This document shows positions 8,775 through 19,500 of a stretch of DNA of 36,006 nucleotides, one piece after another (within the stretch, counting starts at the first letter, position 1; each line of letters starts with the position of its first letter). The position numbers and the translations under genes are program-made. The DNA is from Pararhodospirillum oryzae (GTDB lineage Bacteria > Pseudomonadota > Alphaproteobacteria > Rhodospirillales > Rhodospirillaceae), in NCBI RefSeq assembly GCF_007992075.1, contig NZ_BJZO01000031.1, forward strand, positions 1 through 36,006. The letters are read 5' to 3'. Under the pieces are notes generated by a model. That model saw only the letters and a program-made list of their open reading frames with translations, had not been told where the DNA came from and searched no databases.

Positions 8775-9827
8775 ATGCGACCCATCATCCGAACGCTTGC
8801 CGGCGGCGCCGCGTTTGTTGCGGCCGCGGCCCTGACGGTTGCGGCCCAGGCCCGGGACCTTACCGTTGTCTCGTGGGGCGGCGCCTACCAGGACGCCCAG
8901 AAAAGAGTTTACTTCGAGCCCTTCGTCAAGGAAACGGGCACCCCCCTGATGGACGAGTCCTGGGACGGAGGCATCGGCGTTTTGCGTGCCAAGGTTGAAG
9001 GCGGTCATGCCACCTGGGACGTGGTCCAGGTGGAAAGCGAGGAGCTGGCCCTGGGGTGCGACGAAGGCCTGTTTGAAACCCTCGACTTCGCGCGCCTGGG
9101 CGGCCCCGAGCGCTACATCAAGGAAGCGGTGTCGTCGTGCGGCGTGGGCTCGATCGTGTACAACTTCGTGTTGGGCTACGACAAGAACGTGCTGACCGAC
9201 GCGCCCAAGGGATGGGCCGATTTCTTTGACACCACCAAGTACCCGGGCAAGCGCGCCTTGCGCGGCGGCCCCAAGACCACCTTGGAAATCGCCCTGATCG
9301 CCGATGGGGTCAAGCCGGCCGATGTGTACACGGTTCTCGCCACCGACGAAGGCGTGGACCGGGCCTTCCGCAAGCTCGACACCATCAAGAAGGACCTGGT
9401 GTTCTGGAAGTCGGGCGCCCAGCCGCCCCAGTTCCTGGCCTCGGGCGAGGTGGTGATGACCTCGATCTACAATGGCCGCGTTGACGCCGCCAACCGCGAA
9501 GGCGGGCGCAACTTCGGCATTGTCTGGGATGGCTCGTTGTTCACCCTCGACAGCTGGGTGATCCTCAAGGGCTCGGAAAACCTCGATTCTTCCTACAAGT
9601 TCCTGGAGTTCGCCGGACGCCCCGAGGTGCAGGCCGGCCTGCCCCAGGCCATTGCCTACGGCGTCAGCGCCAAGGGCGCCAACGCCCTGATTCCGCCCGA
9701 GCGGGTCGCCGACCTGCCGACCGCCGACGCCAACATGGCCAACGCGGTGCAGATCAGTGATGCCTTCTGGCTGGAAAACATCGACCGCCTGACCGAACGC
9801 TTCAACAAGTGGGCCGCCGTTCAATAA
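8775..9827 (+). CDS. Polyamine-type periplasmic binding protein (PotD-like)
   Basis: Extracellular solute-binding protein of 350 residues. Residues 1-25 form a Sec signal peptide ending AQA. The mature protein opens with DLTVVSWGGAYQDAQKRVYF, characteristic of the PotD/PotF-like family that binds spermidine, putrescine or similar cations, and contains the family block YDKNVLTDAPKGWADFFD. The ATG at 8775 follows AGAAGGAAA. It lies 136 bases after the ATPase gene and is followed by a strong hairpin before the first permease gene, which often keeps binding-protein mRNA abundant. Ligand not determinable here. Confidence 0.92.
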   Translation: MRPIIRTLAGGAAFVAAAALTVAAQARDLTVVSWGGAYQDAQKRVYFEPFVKETGTPLMDESWDGGIGVLRAKVEGGHATWDVVQVESEELALGCDEGLFETLDFARLGGPERYIKEAVSSCGVGSIVYNFVLGYDKNVLTDAPKGWADFFDTTKYPGKRALRGGPKTTLEIALIADGVKPADVYTVLATDEGVDRAFRKLDTIKKDLVFWKSGAQPPQFLASGEVVMTSIYNGRVDAANREGGRNFGIVWDGSLFTLDSWVILKGSENLDSSYKFLEFAGRPEVQAGLPQAIAYGVSAKGANALIPPERVADLPTADANMANAVQISDAFWLENIDRLTERFNKWAAVQ

Positions 9828-9843
9828 GCCCGTGATCGTGCCC

Positions 9844-9872
9844 GCCCCGCCGGCCGCTGAGTCCGGCGGGGC
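9844..9872 (+). promoter_or_regulatory. Intercistronic hairpin after binding-protein gene
   Basis: A perfect 10-bp stem GCCCCGCCGG/CCGGCGGGGC with a 9-base loop, starting 16 bases after the stop codon. There is no T-run after it, so it is more likely an RNA-stabilising or partial-attenuation element than a full terminator. Such hairpins commonly make the binding protein more abundant than the permeases. Confidence 0.6.
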
Positions 9873-9912
9873 TCCGGGGTCCTTCGCAGACCAAAGACAG
9901 GAGGCCGTTTTC

Positions 9913-11133
9913 GTGAGCCAGCCCCTCACCCTCAAGGCCCGTCTCCACCGGGCCGAACGGCGGCGCAAGCTGGGCGCGTTCGCCCTGGTCGCGCCCTTGC
10001 TGCTGTTCTTGCTGGTGACCTTCCTGGTGCCCATCGCCGACATGATGCGCCGCGCCGTCCACGATCCCGAGCTGTCCCAGGTCTGGCCCCGGGTGTGCGG
10101 CGCCATCGACACCTGGACCGACCGCGCCCATCTGCCCGGGGAATCCGTGTTCGCCGCGCTGGCCGCCGACATCCAGGAAAGCCACAAGGCGCGCACCCTG
10201 GCCACCGCCGCGCGCCGCCTCAACTACGATGCCGCCGGCGCGCGATCCCTGGTTTTCGGCACCGCCCGCGCCCTGCCTTCCCGCGCCTCTTCGTGGACCG
10301 AAACCCTCATCGCCATTGATGAGCGCTGGGCCAATCCCGAGGTATGGGCCGCCGTCGCCCGCGCCAGTGGTCCGCTGACCTCGTTCTTCCTGCTGCAAGC
10401 CGTGGACCTGGAACGCTCGCCCACCGGGGGGCTGCGCGCCGCGCCGCCCGACGAGTCCATTTACGTGGACGTGCTCACCCGAACGTTCGTCGTGGCCTTC
10501 AGCGTCACCGGCCTGTGCCTTCTGCTCGGGTTCCCCGTGGCCTACCTGCTGGCCAACCTGCCCGACCGGCTGGCCTATCCGCTGATGATCCTGGTTCTCC
10601 TGCCGTTCTGGACCTCGCTTCTCGTGCGCACCGCCGCCTGGGTGGTGCTGTTGCAAGACAAGGGGCTGGTCAACGAGTTCCTGATGACCCTGGGCCTGAT
10701 CGACGACCCCCTGCGCCTGATCTTCAACCGGGTTGGCGTGGTCATCGCCATGACCCACGTTTTGCTGCCGTTCCTGATCTTGCCCCTGTATTCGGTGATG
10801 AAGGGCATCAAGCCCGTGTACATGCGCGCGGCGCGCTCGCTGGGGGCCCCGCCCACGGTGGCTTTCGTGCGCATCTACCTGCCCCAGACCCTGCCCGGGA
10901 TCGGCGCCGGCACCTTGCTGACCTTCATCCTGGCCCTGGGCTACTACATCACCCCGGCCCTGGTGGGCGGTGCGTCGGATCAGATGCTCAGCTACTTCAT
11001 CGCCTTTTACACCTCGGATACCGTCAACTGGGGCATGGCCGCCGCGTTGGGCACCGTGTTGCTGGCGGCGACCTTGATCTTGTACAGCGTGTACAGCCGG
11101 CTGGTTGGCCACGGTCAGGTCAAGCCCGCGTAG
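9913..11133 (+). CDS. ABC transporter permease 1 (PotB-like)
   Basis: Inner-membrane permease of 406 residues, longer than the roughly 280-300 usual for PotB. TM1 is about residues 21-43. It is followed by an unusually long segment of about 145 residues before TM2 (about 185-208), predicted to face the periplasm. The rest is a standard BPD_transp_1 permease with the ATPase-contacting EAA-type loop around RAARSLGAPPTVAFVRIYLP. The GTG at 9913 is chosen because CAGGAGG ends nine bases upstream; an ATG-like extension to 9832 would overlap the hairpin. Next gene starts 50 bases downstream. Confidence 0.9.
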   Translation: MSQPLTLKARLHRAERRRKLGAFALVAPLLLFLLVTFLVPIADMMRRAVHDPELSQVWPRVCGAIDTWTDRAHLPGESVFAALAADIQESHKARTLATAARRLNYDAAGARSLVFGTARALPSRASSWTETLIAIDERWANPEVWAAVARASGPLTSFFLLQAVDLERSPTGGLRAAPPDESIYVDVLTRTFVVAFSVTGLCLLLGFPVAYLLANLPDRLAYPLMILVLLPFWTSLLVRTAAWVVLLQDKGLVNEFLMTLGLIDDPLRLIFNRVGVVIAMTHVLLPFLILPLYSVMKGIKPVYMRAARSLGAPPTVAFVRIYLPQTLPGIGAGTLLTFILALGYYITPALVGGASDQMLSYFIAFYTSDTVNWGMAAALGTVLLAATLILYSVYSRLVGHGQVKPA

Positions 11134-11183
11134 CCCCCCCGCCCGCCCCCCCGGTTCGCCCCTGGCCCAAGGAGTCCCGTCCC

Positions 11184-12011
11184 ATGAGCGCTTCCCCCTC
11201 CCTCACCGTCGAGGAACGTCTGTGGCGGGCCGTCCTGTGGGGGTCTTCGATCCTGGTGTTCGCGTTCTTGATGGTGCCTTTGCTGGCGATCATCCCCTTG
11301 TCCTTCAACGGCGGGCCGTTCCTGACCTACCCGCTGCAAGGGGTCTCGCTGCGCTGGTACGAAACCGTGCTGAGTGATCCCGACTGGGCCAGCGCCCTGA
11401 GGAACAGCCTGATCGTGGGCTCCGTTTCCACCGGGATCGCCACCGTGCTGGGCACCCTGGCCGCCGTGGGCCTGGCGCGCGCCCGCTTTCCCGGCCACGG
11501 GCTGGTGATGGCGGTGGTGCTTTCGCCCATGATCGTGCCCGTGGTCATCGTGGCCGTGGGCTTTTATCTGTTTTTCGCGCCCCTGGGCCTGACGGGGTCC
11601 TATGCCGGGTTGATCCTGGCCCATACCGCCCTGGCCGTGCCTTTTGTCGTGATCACGGTCAGCGCCACCTTGCAAGGCTACGACGTCACCTTGTCGCGGG
11701 CCGCCGCCAGCCTGGGGGCCGGGCCCCTGCTCACCTTCCGGCGCGTGACCTTGCCCTTGATCGCGCCCGGGGTTGCCTCGGGGGGATTGTTTGCCTTCGC
11801 AACCTCGTTCGACGAGGTGGTGGTGGTGCTGCTGGTCGCGGGACCGGGGCAGCGCACCTTGCCGCGCGAGATGTTCAGCGGCATCCGCGAGAGCATCAAC
11901 CCCTCGATCATGGCCGTGGCCACCTTGCTGATCGTGTTTTCAACCCTGCTGCTGATCACCCTGGAGGTTCTGCGTCGCCATAACGAAAAGGTGCGCGGCA
12001 TCGCGCGCTGA
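11184..12011 (+). CDS. ABC transporter permease 2 (PotC-like)
   Basis: Inner-membrane permease of 275 residues with about six hydrophobic helices, the first at about 20-43. The ATPase-contacting loop reads SRAAASLGAGPLLTFRRVTLP. The start ATG at 11184 has AAGGAG nine bases upstream. It is the last gene of the importer operon and is followed by a strong terminator. It pairs with the PotB-like subunit to form the channel. Confidence 0.92.
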   Translation: MSASPSLTVEERLWRAVLWGSSILVFAFLMVPLLAIIPLSFNGGPFLTYPLQGVSLRWYETVLSDPDWASALRNSLIVGSVSTGIATVLGTLAAVGLARARFPGHGLVMAVVLSPMIVPVVIVAVGFYLFFAPLGLTGSYAGLILAHTALAVPFVVITVSATLQGYDVTLSRAAASLGAGPLLTFRRVTLPLIAPGVASGGLFAFATSFDEVVVVLLVAGPGQRTLPREMFSGIRESINPSIMAVATLLIVFSTLLLITLEVLRRHNEKVRGIAR

Positions 12012-12031
12012 TCTTGCTCCCCCCCGAAGAG

Positions 12032-12062
12032 AAAAGGGCGGCCCCGGAAAGCCGCCCTTTTT
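12032..12062. terminator. Bidirectional terminator between importer and chemoreceptor
   Basis: AAAGGGCGGC and GCCGCCCTTT form a perfect 10-bp stem with an 8-base loop, followed on the plus strand by TTTTTT-like sequence and on the minus strand by TTTTCTCTTC. It can end both converging transcripts: the ABC importer (plus) and the chemoreceptor gene (minus). Confidence 0.9.
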
Positions 12063-12093
12063 ATGCGTTCAGGGGGAAACCCGCCCCCGGGCG

Positions 12094-13572
12094 TCAGTTC
12101 GCCAGCACCACGGCGGCTTCCTTGGTCTTGTCCAAGGCGGCCCCCACCTGATCGATGGCCTTCAAGATGCCCTCGATATTGTCCGAAATGGTGCCCACGG
12201 CATCGGTGGCCAACTGCATGTGGCTGGACATGTCGCGGTTGACCACGCTTTGCTCCTCGACGGCCGAGGAAATGGTCGTCACCAGCTCGCGCACGCTGGT
12301 GATCGAGGTGCCCACGGTCGAGAGCGACGCCACCACATCGGTGGAAATGCCCTGCACCGCGTCGATTTCGCGCGAGATCTGATCGGTGGCGCGGGCGGCC
12401 TGGTTGGCCAGGTTCTTGACCTCGCCCGCGACCACGGCAAAGCCCTTGCCCGCCTCGCCGGCCCGTGCCGCCTCGATGGTGGCGTTGAGGGCCAGCAGAT
12501 TGATCTGGGCGGCGATGTCCTGGATCAAGGACACGATCCCCCCCATGTCCACCGCCGCCTTGGCCAGGCGTTCCGCCGACTGGCCGGCCTCTTCCATGCG
12601 CTCGAACGCGGTGTTGGTGGCCTGGAGGGACTGGGCCATGTTGCCCGAGATCTCGCCCACCGACACGGCCATTTCCTCGGTGCTCGCGGCCAGGGTCTGC
12701 ATGGTGGCCAGGGTTTCGCCGGCGGCCCTGGCCGCCCCTTGCGACTGGTGGTCGGTTTCCTCAATCGCCCGCTCGATGTCGATCAGGTTCACGTCGATCA
12801 AGCGCTTGAGGTCGGCGAGCAGGGCCATTTGGGCTGTGATGTCGGTCGCGAACTTGACGACCTTGCATACTTTTTGATTGAGATCAAAAATCGGGTTGTA
12901 CGACGCCTCGATCCAGATTTCACGCCCACCCTTGCCCAGCCGCTTGAACCGCCCGGCCTGGTATTCTCCCCGCCGCAAGCGCTCCCAGAAGGATTGATAC
13001 TCGGGACTGACCGCGTAGGCGGACTCGACGAAAATGCGGTGCGGCTTGCCCTTGATCTCGTCCAGGGTGTACCCCAGAGCCTGAAGAAAATTCTGGTTGG
13101 CGTCCAGAACCGTGGCGTCCAGATCGAACTCGATCACCGCCTGGGATCTGGTGATGGCGTTCACCTTGCCCAGCAGGTCGGCGAACTGCATGCGCGAGGC
13201 GGTGATGTCGGTCGCGTATTTCACCACCTTGCGCACCGATCCGTCGGAAGCCAGCACGGGATTGTACGACGCCTCGATCCACACTTCGCGCCCGCCCTTG
13301 CCCAGCCGCTTGAACCGCGCGCGCTGGTACTGGCCACGCTGCAAGGTCTGCCAGAAGTCGCGATATTCCGGTGTCCCCCGGAATGCCGGTTCCACAAAAA
13401 TCTCGTGGGATTTTCCTTCGATCTCCGATGCCGTGTAGCCAAATAACTCCAGGAAATTTTTGTTGGCCTTCAAGACGGTGCCATCCGGCTTGAATTCGAT
13501 GACGGCTTGGGAGCGGTCCAAGGCGTCAAGAACGGCCTGATTATCCAGACGACTGCCCGAAAAGCCCAACAT
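12094..13572 (-). CDS. Soluble double-PAS chemoreceptor (BdlA-like)
   Basis: Methyl-accepting chemotaxis-type protein of 492 residues with no membrane segment. Two PAS domains (about 10-125 and 135-247) are near copies, each opening with RSQAVIEF and containing [21 protein letters not shown]. The MCP signalling domain follows (about 270-480), with the highly conserved tip region [33 protein letters not shown] that binds CheA/CheW. There is no HAMP domain. This PAS-PAS-MCP order is that of BdlA of Pseudomonas aeruginosa, which links redox or c-di-GMP signals to biofilm dispersal; ligand or cofactor here is unknown. ATG at 13570-13572 has AAAGGAAG upstream. No che genes are nearby. Confidence 0.92.
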   Translation of the reverse strand: MLGFSGSRLDNQAVLDALDRSQAVIEFKPDGTVLKANKNFLELFGYTASEIEGKSHEIFVEPAFRGTPEYRDFWQTLQRGQYQRARFKRLGKGGREVWIEASYNPVLASDGSVRKVVKYATDITASRMQFADLLGKVNAITRSQAVIEFDLDATVLDANQNFLQALGYTLDEIKGKPHRIFVESAYAVSPEYQSFWERLRRGEYQAGRFKRLGKGGREIWIEASYNPIFDLNQKVCKVVKFATDITAQMALLADLKRLIDVNLIDIERAIEETDHQSQGAARAAGETLATMQTLAASTEEMAVSVGEISGNMAQSLQATNTAFERMEEAGQSAERLAKAAVDMGGIVSLIQDIAAQINLLALNATIEAARAGEAGKGFAVVAGEVKNLANQAARATDQISREIDAVQGISTDVVASLSTVGTSITSVRELVTTISSAVEEQSVVNRDMSSHMQLATDAVGTISDNIEGILKAIDQVGAALDKTKEAAVVLAN

Positions 13573-14078
13573 GGGTCACGCTTCCTTTCTCACTCGCGTA
13601 TCACGCGTTTCCCGTTCCAGATGAAAACAAGTGATCCCGTGCGGTTATCATTAGGATTCCATCATGAAAGAGGCGGGACAATTGTACCGCATTGCTTCCG
13701 TGAAGGCCGCACAAAACCAACGCAACGCGTCAAGTTGCCTGACTTCTTGTTTTCCCTTTTTGCGCTCATAAAAAACGCGAGCCGCTTTTCGGGGAAATCA
13801 TGAGGGGGGAAGACGCGCACGCCTGCGCTCTTTGGAAAAGCAGGAATGACGTGGTGATGCCTTGACATATGTCGAGCCCTCGCGCTTGCCCCGAGCAGAA
13901 AAAATGCCCGACTCCGAGAAAACCAGAGCGCGGGCCGGCGCCCGCCCGGTTTGAAAAAGGTGGAGGACTCCAATCCGGGGGCTCTGAGCCCCCGTTCTTG
14001 GATGTTGTACGGTCTCAACACCGGGTCCGATGACAAAGGAAGCGTGCCGGTCCCGGATCAAGGGAGAGGCGCCCGCCC
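13573..14078. other. Intergenic region between parC and chemoreceptor gene
   Basis: A 506-base stretch with no convincing gene. It must hold the chemoreceptor promoter on the minus strand; I see only weak candidates (for example TTGTCC near 13677 read on the minus strand). A perfect 9-bp dyad CGGGGGCTC-T-GAGCCCCCG lies at 13976-13994, about 85 bases past the parC stop, and may end parC transcription although no long T-run follows. A GACATATGTC palindrome lies at 13864-13873. Confidence 0.6.
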
Positions 14079-16316
14079 CTACCCGTCGAAGCGCTTGGAC
14101 TGGGGGAAGCCGGCCGGTGGCAGGCGGCCCTGCCCGGCCCGGTCGCCCAGCCACGCCGTGAGATCGGTTTCCCGGCGCACCCGCTCGCCCGACGGCCACG
14201 TGAGGCCCTCGGCCAGGGTGAATGTCTTGAGATCCGACAAGACGGCTTCCTTGTAGCGCTGCAAGATCACCCCCTTGCCCCGGGCCATCACCGGCACCTG
14301 ATCAAGCGGGAACACCAACAGTTTTTTGTTGGTGCCCACGATGGCCACGTGATCGCCCGTCACCGGATGGCAGACCAGGGCCCGGTCGCCCTCGGCCAGG
14401 GTCAGGACCTGCCGTCCGGCCTTGGTCTGGGCCAGCACGTCCTTTTCCTCGACCATGAAGCCGCGCCCCGACTGGGCGGCGACGATCAGCCTGCGGGCCG
14501 GGTCGTGAACGCGAATGGTCACCAGGTCGGCCTGGGCCGGCAGATCAATCATCAGCCGGATGGGCTCGCCGAAGCCCCGCCCGCGCGGCACCCGGTCGGC
14601 GGCCAGGGTATAGAAGCGCCCGGCGCTGTCGAAAATCACCAGCTTGTCGGTGGTCAGGGCCTGCAAGACCAGCCAGGGGGCATCCCCTTCCTTGACCTTG
14701 ACGTCGTCGCCCGGGTCCTGGTGTCCCTTGATCGCGCGCAGCCACCCCAGCCTGGAAACCAGGATGGTGATGGGCTCGCGCTCAATCAGGGCCTCGATCG
14801 GCACGATCACGGCGCTGGGGGCCTCGGCCAGGCCGGTGCGCCGACGCCCCAGCTCCGTTTCCGGCCCGAAGGTCTTGCGCACCGCCTTGATTTCGCGCGC
14901 GATCGCCTTCCAGCGCAGGGCCTCGTCGCCCAGCAGGGCCTCCAGTTCGGCCTGTTCGCGCGAAAGCGCCTCGTGCTCGCGGCGCAGCTCCATTTCCTCC
15001 AGGCGGCGCAACGAGCGCAGGCGGGTGTTCAAGATGGCCTCGGCCTGGATGTCGGTGAGCGAGAACTGAGCGCGCAACACCGGCTTGGGCTCGTCTTCCT
15101 CGCGGATGATGCGGATCACCTCGTCAAGGTTCAGGTAGGCAATCAAGGTGCCCGCCACCACCTCCAGCCGGTGGGCGATCTTGCCCAGGCGGTGGCGGCT
15201 GCGCCGTTCCAGCACCACCACGCGGTGCGCGAGAAACGCGGCCAGAACCGCCTTCAGCGACAGCACCCGGGGAACCCCATCGGCGTCGAGCACGTTCATG
15301 TTCAGGTTGAAGCGGGTTTCCAGGTCGGTCAGGCGGAACAGCTGTTCCATCAGGGTTTCCGCCTCGACCGAGCGGCTGCGCGGCTCCAGCACCAGGCGGA
15401 TGACATCGGTGGACTCGTCGCGCACGTCGGCCAGCAGTGGCAGCTTGCGGGTGTTGATCAGCTCGGCGATCCGTTCGATCAGGCGGGCCTTCTGAACCTG
15501 ATAGGGGATCTCGGTGATCACGATCTGCCACAGACCATGACTCAAGGTTTCCTTGACCCAGCGCGCGCGCACCCGAAGCGCGCCGCGACCGGTCCGGTAG
15601 GCCGCCTTCACGGTTTCGGGATTTTCGGTCAGCAGGCCCCCGGTCGGAAAATCGGGGCCCTTGACGTGCTCCATCAAGGCGTCGGTGTCGGCGTCGGGGT
15701 GCTTGATCAGGTGCAACAACGCGTCGCACACCTCGGCGGCGTTATGGGGGGGAATGTTGGTCGCCATGCCCACCGCGATCCCCGCCGACCCGTTGGCCAG
15801 CAGGTTGGGAAAGGCGCCGGGCATGACCACCGGCTCCTCGTCCTCGCCGTCGTAGGTGGGGCGAAAATCCACCGCGTCCTCGTCCAGGCCCTCCATCAGG
15901 ACCTGGGCGACCAGGGTCAGGCGCGCTTCGGTGTAGCGCATCGCCGCCGCGTTATCGCCGTCGATGTTGCCGAAGTTCCCCTGCCCCTCGACCAGGGGAT
16001 AGCGCGCGGCGAACTCCTGGGCCAGACGCACCAGGGCATCGTAGACGGCGGTGTCGCCATGCGGGTGATACTTACCGATAACGTCGCCAACCACGCGCGC
16101 GCATTTCTTGAACCCCGACCCGGGGTCGAGTTTCAGCAGACGCATGGCGTACAAAAGCCGCCGGTGCACCGGCTTGAGCCCGTCGCGCACATCGGGGAGC
16201 GAGCGCGAAACGATCGTCGACAGGGCATAGGCCAGGTAGCGTTCCGACAAGGCCTCGGCCAGCGGCGTTTCCTTGATGTCCTGGGGCGGAGGGGGGACGG
16301 GAGCGCCCTTCTTCAT
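14079..16316 (-). CDS. parC: DNA topoisomerase IV subunit A
   Basis: Type IIA topoisomerase subunit that cuts and rejoins DNA to unlink daughter chromosomes; 745 residues from the ATG at 16314-16316. The catalytic tyrosine is Tyr128 in [11 protein letters not shown]. The fluoroquinolone-contact region is [13 protein letters not shown], with Thr89 and Asp93 where E. coli ParC has Ser80 and Glu84. Length and a C-terminal beta-pinwheel with degenerate repeats, lacking a GyrA box of the usual form, favour ParC over GyrA. Alternative GTG starts at 16349 and 16352 (GGGAGG upstream) would add 11-12 residues; the region before MKKG is not conserved in character. It is preceded by a 237-base gap after the kinase gene. 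Confidence 0.93.
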   Translation of the reverse strand: MKKGAPVPPPPQDIKETPLAEALSERYLAYALSTIVSRSLPDVRDGLKPVHRRLLYAMRLLKLDPGSGFKKCARVVGDVIGKYHPHGDTAVYDALVRLAQEFAARYPLVEGQGNFGNIDGDNAAAMRYTEARLTLVAQVLMEGLDEDAVDFRPTYDGEDEEPVVMPGAFPNLLANGSAGIAVGMATNIPPHNAAEVCDALLHLIKHPDADTDALMEHVKGPDFPTGGLLTENPETVKAAYRTGRGALRVRARWVKETLSHGLWQIVITEIPYQVQKARLIERIAELINTRKLPLLADVRDESTDVIRLVLEPRSRSVEAETLMEQLFRLTDLETRFNLNMNVLDADGVPRVLSLKAVLAAFLAHRVVVLERRSRHRLGKIAHRLEVVAGTLIAYLNLDEVIRIIREEDEPKPVLRAQFSLTDIQAEAILNTRLRSLRRLEEMELRREHEALSREQAELEALLGDEALRWKAIAREIKAVRKTFGPETELGRRRTGLAEAPSAVIVPIEALIEREPITILVSRLGWLRAIKGHQDPGDDVKVKEGDAPWLVLQALTTDKLVIFDSAGRFYTLAADRVPRGRGFGEPIRLMIDLPAQADLVTIRVHDPARRLIVAAQSGRGFMVEEKDVLAQTKAGRQVLTLAEGDRALVCHPVTGDHVAIVGTNKKLLVFPLDQVPVMARGKGVILQRYKEAVLSDLKTFTLAEGLTWPSGERVRRETDLTAWLGDRAGQGRLPPAGFPQSKRFDG

Positions 16317-16519
16317 GTCGGCAAAATCTCCAGAAAACAAAAAGGCCACCACCGTGCCTCCCGCCTCGAAATCCTTCGAGGGCAGGAGCCGGACGGCCGG
16401 GGCCAGGAAAGTGAAAACGCGTTACCCGACGACAAAACCGGCCCACGGGCCTTCATGGCGCCCGCGCGTCGAACCGGACCCGGACACGGCGCTCTCACTC
16501 TATTTTACGTTCGACCTAT

Positions 16520-16544
16520 CCGAAAAGCGGTTCGGGCTTTTCGG
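16520..16544 (-). terminator. Hairpin after hybrid kinase gene
   Basis: A perfect 9-bp inverted repeat CCGAAAAGC/GCTTTTCGG with a 7-base loop, 9 bases past the kinase stop codon. The T-run is inside the 3' arm rather than after it, so termination is plausible but not certain. It lies upstream of parC, whose promoter (an AT-rich patch around 16500-16508) is probably just beyond it. Confidence 0.5.
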
Positions 16545-16553
16545 TTCCGATCA

Positions 16554-19500
16554 TCAGGCGTGCGCGCCATCCAAACGCCAGTCTCCAGCCTGCCAGCCCC
16601 CCAGGGTGACCTGGAAGCAGGAAACAACCTCGGCGACCAGGGCATCGTGGTTCCCGTCGGTGTCACCCAGGGCGGCCTTTTCCAGGCGGTCGGCCGCCCG
16701 GGACAGGGCCAGGAACCCCAGATTCCCCGAAGCCCCCTTCAAACGGTGCGCGAGGCGGCGCAGCACCGCCCCATCGCGCGCGGCGCCGGCGGTTTTCAGC
16801 GTTTCCAGTTCCGGGCCCTCGCGGTCGAAGAACAACGCGGCCAAGCGTCCCAGTTCCTCCTCGCCAATCACGTCGAGCAGATCGACCAGGGTATCGCGGT
16901 CGAACACGGGATCGCCCTGCCGAAGGGGCAGCTCCGGGTTCGAGGGGGGGGGCGCATCGGAAGGAGAAGAGGCAGGGGCACCGCCCCAGGTGTCGATCAT
17001 GGCTTGAATGGTCGCCTGTTGGAAGGGTTTGGCAACATAATCGTTCATGCCCGCCGCCAGGCAGCGGGCGCGATCGGACTCCTGGGCATTGGCCGTCATG
17101 GCGATGATCGGCACCGTCGCCGCCGAAGAGGGCAAATCCCGGATACGGGCTGTCGCCTCGTAGCCGTCCATTTCCGGCATCTGGATGTCCATGAACACCA
17201 GATCATACGGGAAGGAACGCACCGCTTCCACCGCTTCGGCACCATTGGCGACAATATCCACCCGGTGCCCCATGCGACGCAGCCGCCCGGCGGCTACTTG
17301 TTGGTTCGTTATGTTGTCCTCGGCAAGCAAGATACGCAGGGCCTTTTGCGGAACTCTTGGCTTCGCCGGTTGCGCCGGCCGGTCGGTGGCCTCGCGCCGG
17401 CTTTCCAGACGCACCAGTTCGGCCAGCAGCAGGTGCACCCGGATGGGCTTCAGGCACACCAGGGCCACGCCCTGGTCGGCAAGCGTCGCCCGCTCGCCGG
17501 GCACCGCTCCCCCCGAGGTCAGCAGCACCACCAGCGCATCCCGGCTCAAGGTCGGATCGTCGTGGATGACCTTGGCCACGTCCAGGCCGGTCATGCCCGG
17601 CATCATCTGATCAAGCAGCACGAAGCGAAACGGCCGGCCGGCGTCGCGCGCGGCGGCCAATGCCTGCAAGGCCTGAACGCCGTCGCCCGTTGTTTCCACG
17701 CTCAAGCCAAAGGATTCCAGCTGCCGCTTGAGCAAGCTGCGATTGATTTGAAGATCATCGACGACCAGGATCGGGTGGTTTCGCAGTTGATCGAACACCG
17801 CGACGTCGGCCGGGGGATGATCGGGAAGGGCACGCAACGGCACCTCCACCCAAAAGGTGCTCCCCACGCCGCCTTGACTGCGCACGCCCAGGCGCCCGCC
17901 CATCAGATCCACCAGCCGGCGCGAAATAGCCAGCCCCAGGCCACTGCCTCCGAACCGGCGCCGGGCGGTGCTGTCCACCTGGGAAAAGCGGTTGAACAGG
18001 CGCGGCAGGGCCTCGGCCGGGATTCCGACGCCGGAATCCGACACCTCGAAGCGGATCACCACGCGCGGCGGGTCGTCGGCGGGAACCGACAGCGTTCCCA
18101 AGATCAGGGTCGTGGCGTCTTCCCCGGCGGGGGGGGGAATGGTGTCAGGGGGCGGGCTGGCCTCGGCGCTCGCGGGGACCACGCTCACCTGCACCGAGAC
18201 CCACCCCTGTTCGGTGAACTTGACCGCGTTGCCGGCAAGGTTGAGCAGGATCTGGCGCAGCCGGCCGGCATCGCCATGGAACCAGCCCCGGGCTTGAGGA
18301 TCCAGACCCTGGGCGATCTCGATCCCCTTGGCCTGGGCACGCGGGGAGAGGATTTCCACCACGCTGTCGATCAGCCCCACCATGTCGAAATCGGCCGGCT
18401 CCAGGTTCAGGCGAAACGCCTCCATGCGCGAAAAATCGAGAATGTCGTTGATGATGGTCAGCAGGGCCTCGCCGGAATCGTTGATGGCCTGGGCATAGCG
18501 CCGCTGTTCCGAATCAAGGGGGGTATCCAGCAGCAGCCCGGCCATGCCGATGACTCCGTTCATCGGGGTGCGGATCTCATGGCTCATGGTCGCGAGGAAG
18601 TCGGATTTGGCGTCGTTGGCCACTTCGGCGGCATCGCGGGCGTTGCGCAAGGCGCGTTCGTTGGCCTCCAGCTCGCGCAAGGTGACAATGCCAATGGCCG
18701 CGGCCAGCAGCAAGGAGCCCGCGCACAGCAACGCCAGCATGGCCTTGCTCGACAGCACCGACTGGCCCAGACCGGCGCCTCGACGGTTCACCTCGTCTTG
18801 CATGGAGGCAACCAGGGTGTGCACCGCCTGGCCCAGTTGCTGGGCCATGTGCCGGTTGCTGGCCAGCAGGGCCTGCAAGCGGGCTTCGTCCTCGATTTCA
18901 CGCCGGCGCAGGACAAACACGCTTTCCGGGCCCTGCCCCAGGGCCACCAGCGTATCGCGGGTTTTCATCAGGCTTTCGACCAGCACCGGATTGCGCTGGG
19001 CCAGGCTGCTGCGCTGGAAAATTTCGGCCGCGTCGGCGAAAATGGCCAGCGACTGATCCATCCGCCCCTGCAAGGACGGCAAGGCGACCTCGGTCTGGGC
19101 GTTGGCGGCCGTGTTCAACAGGCCGATGATCTGGTTGCCCTCGGCCTTGATGTCGACGATATAGCCGAAATCCCGCACGGCCCCGGCCATCAGGTCGGAA
19201 ATCGCCGTGTCCAGCCCGTCGGCCACCACCGCGTGAAGGGATTCCAGGTCCTGGGCCTCGCTCCGCAGGCGCGCGTCGATCCAGCCGGACAGGGCGGTTC
19301 GCCACGCGGTTCCCGTCTGATCCACCGGGTTGGCGCTGGCCGCGATCAGCAGATCCGGCAGCGGGGCCATCAAGGACGCCTCGAAATGCCCCTTCACGTC
19401 CTGGATGGCATCGCCCAGACGTTGCACGGCTCCGGCGTGGGTTGGCCTGGCCTGGGGCACGGCCTGGGCCGCGTCTTGCAAGCGGCGCAGACTGTCCAGG

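Noticed and set aside
13862-13890. TTGACA-like -35 element on the plus strand
   Set aside because: No suitable -10 at 16-18 bases and no plus-strand gene downstream.
13976-13994. Candidate small structured RNA at the parC 3' flank
   Set aside because: Only one 9-bp dyad, with no promoter or match to a known RNA family; kept as part of the intergenic note.
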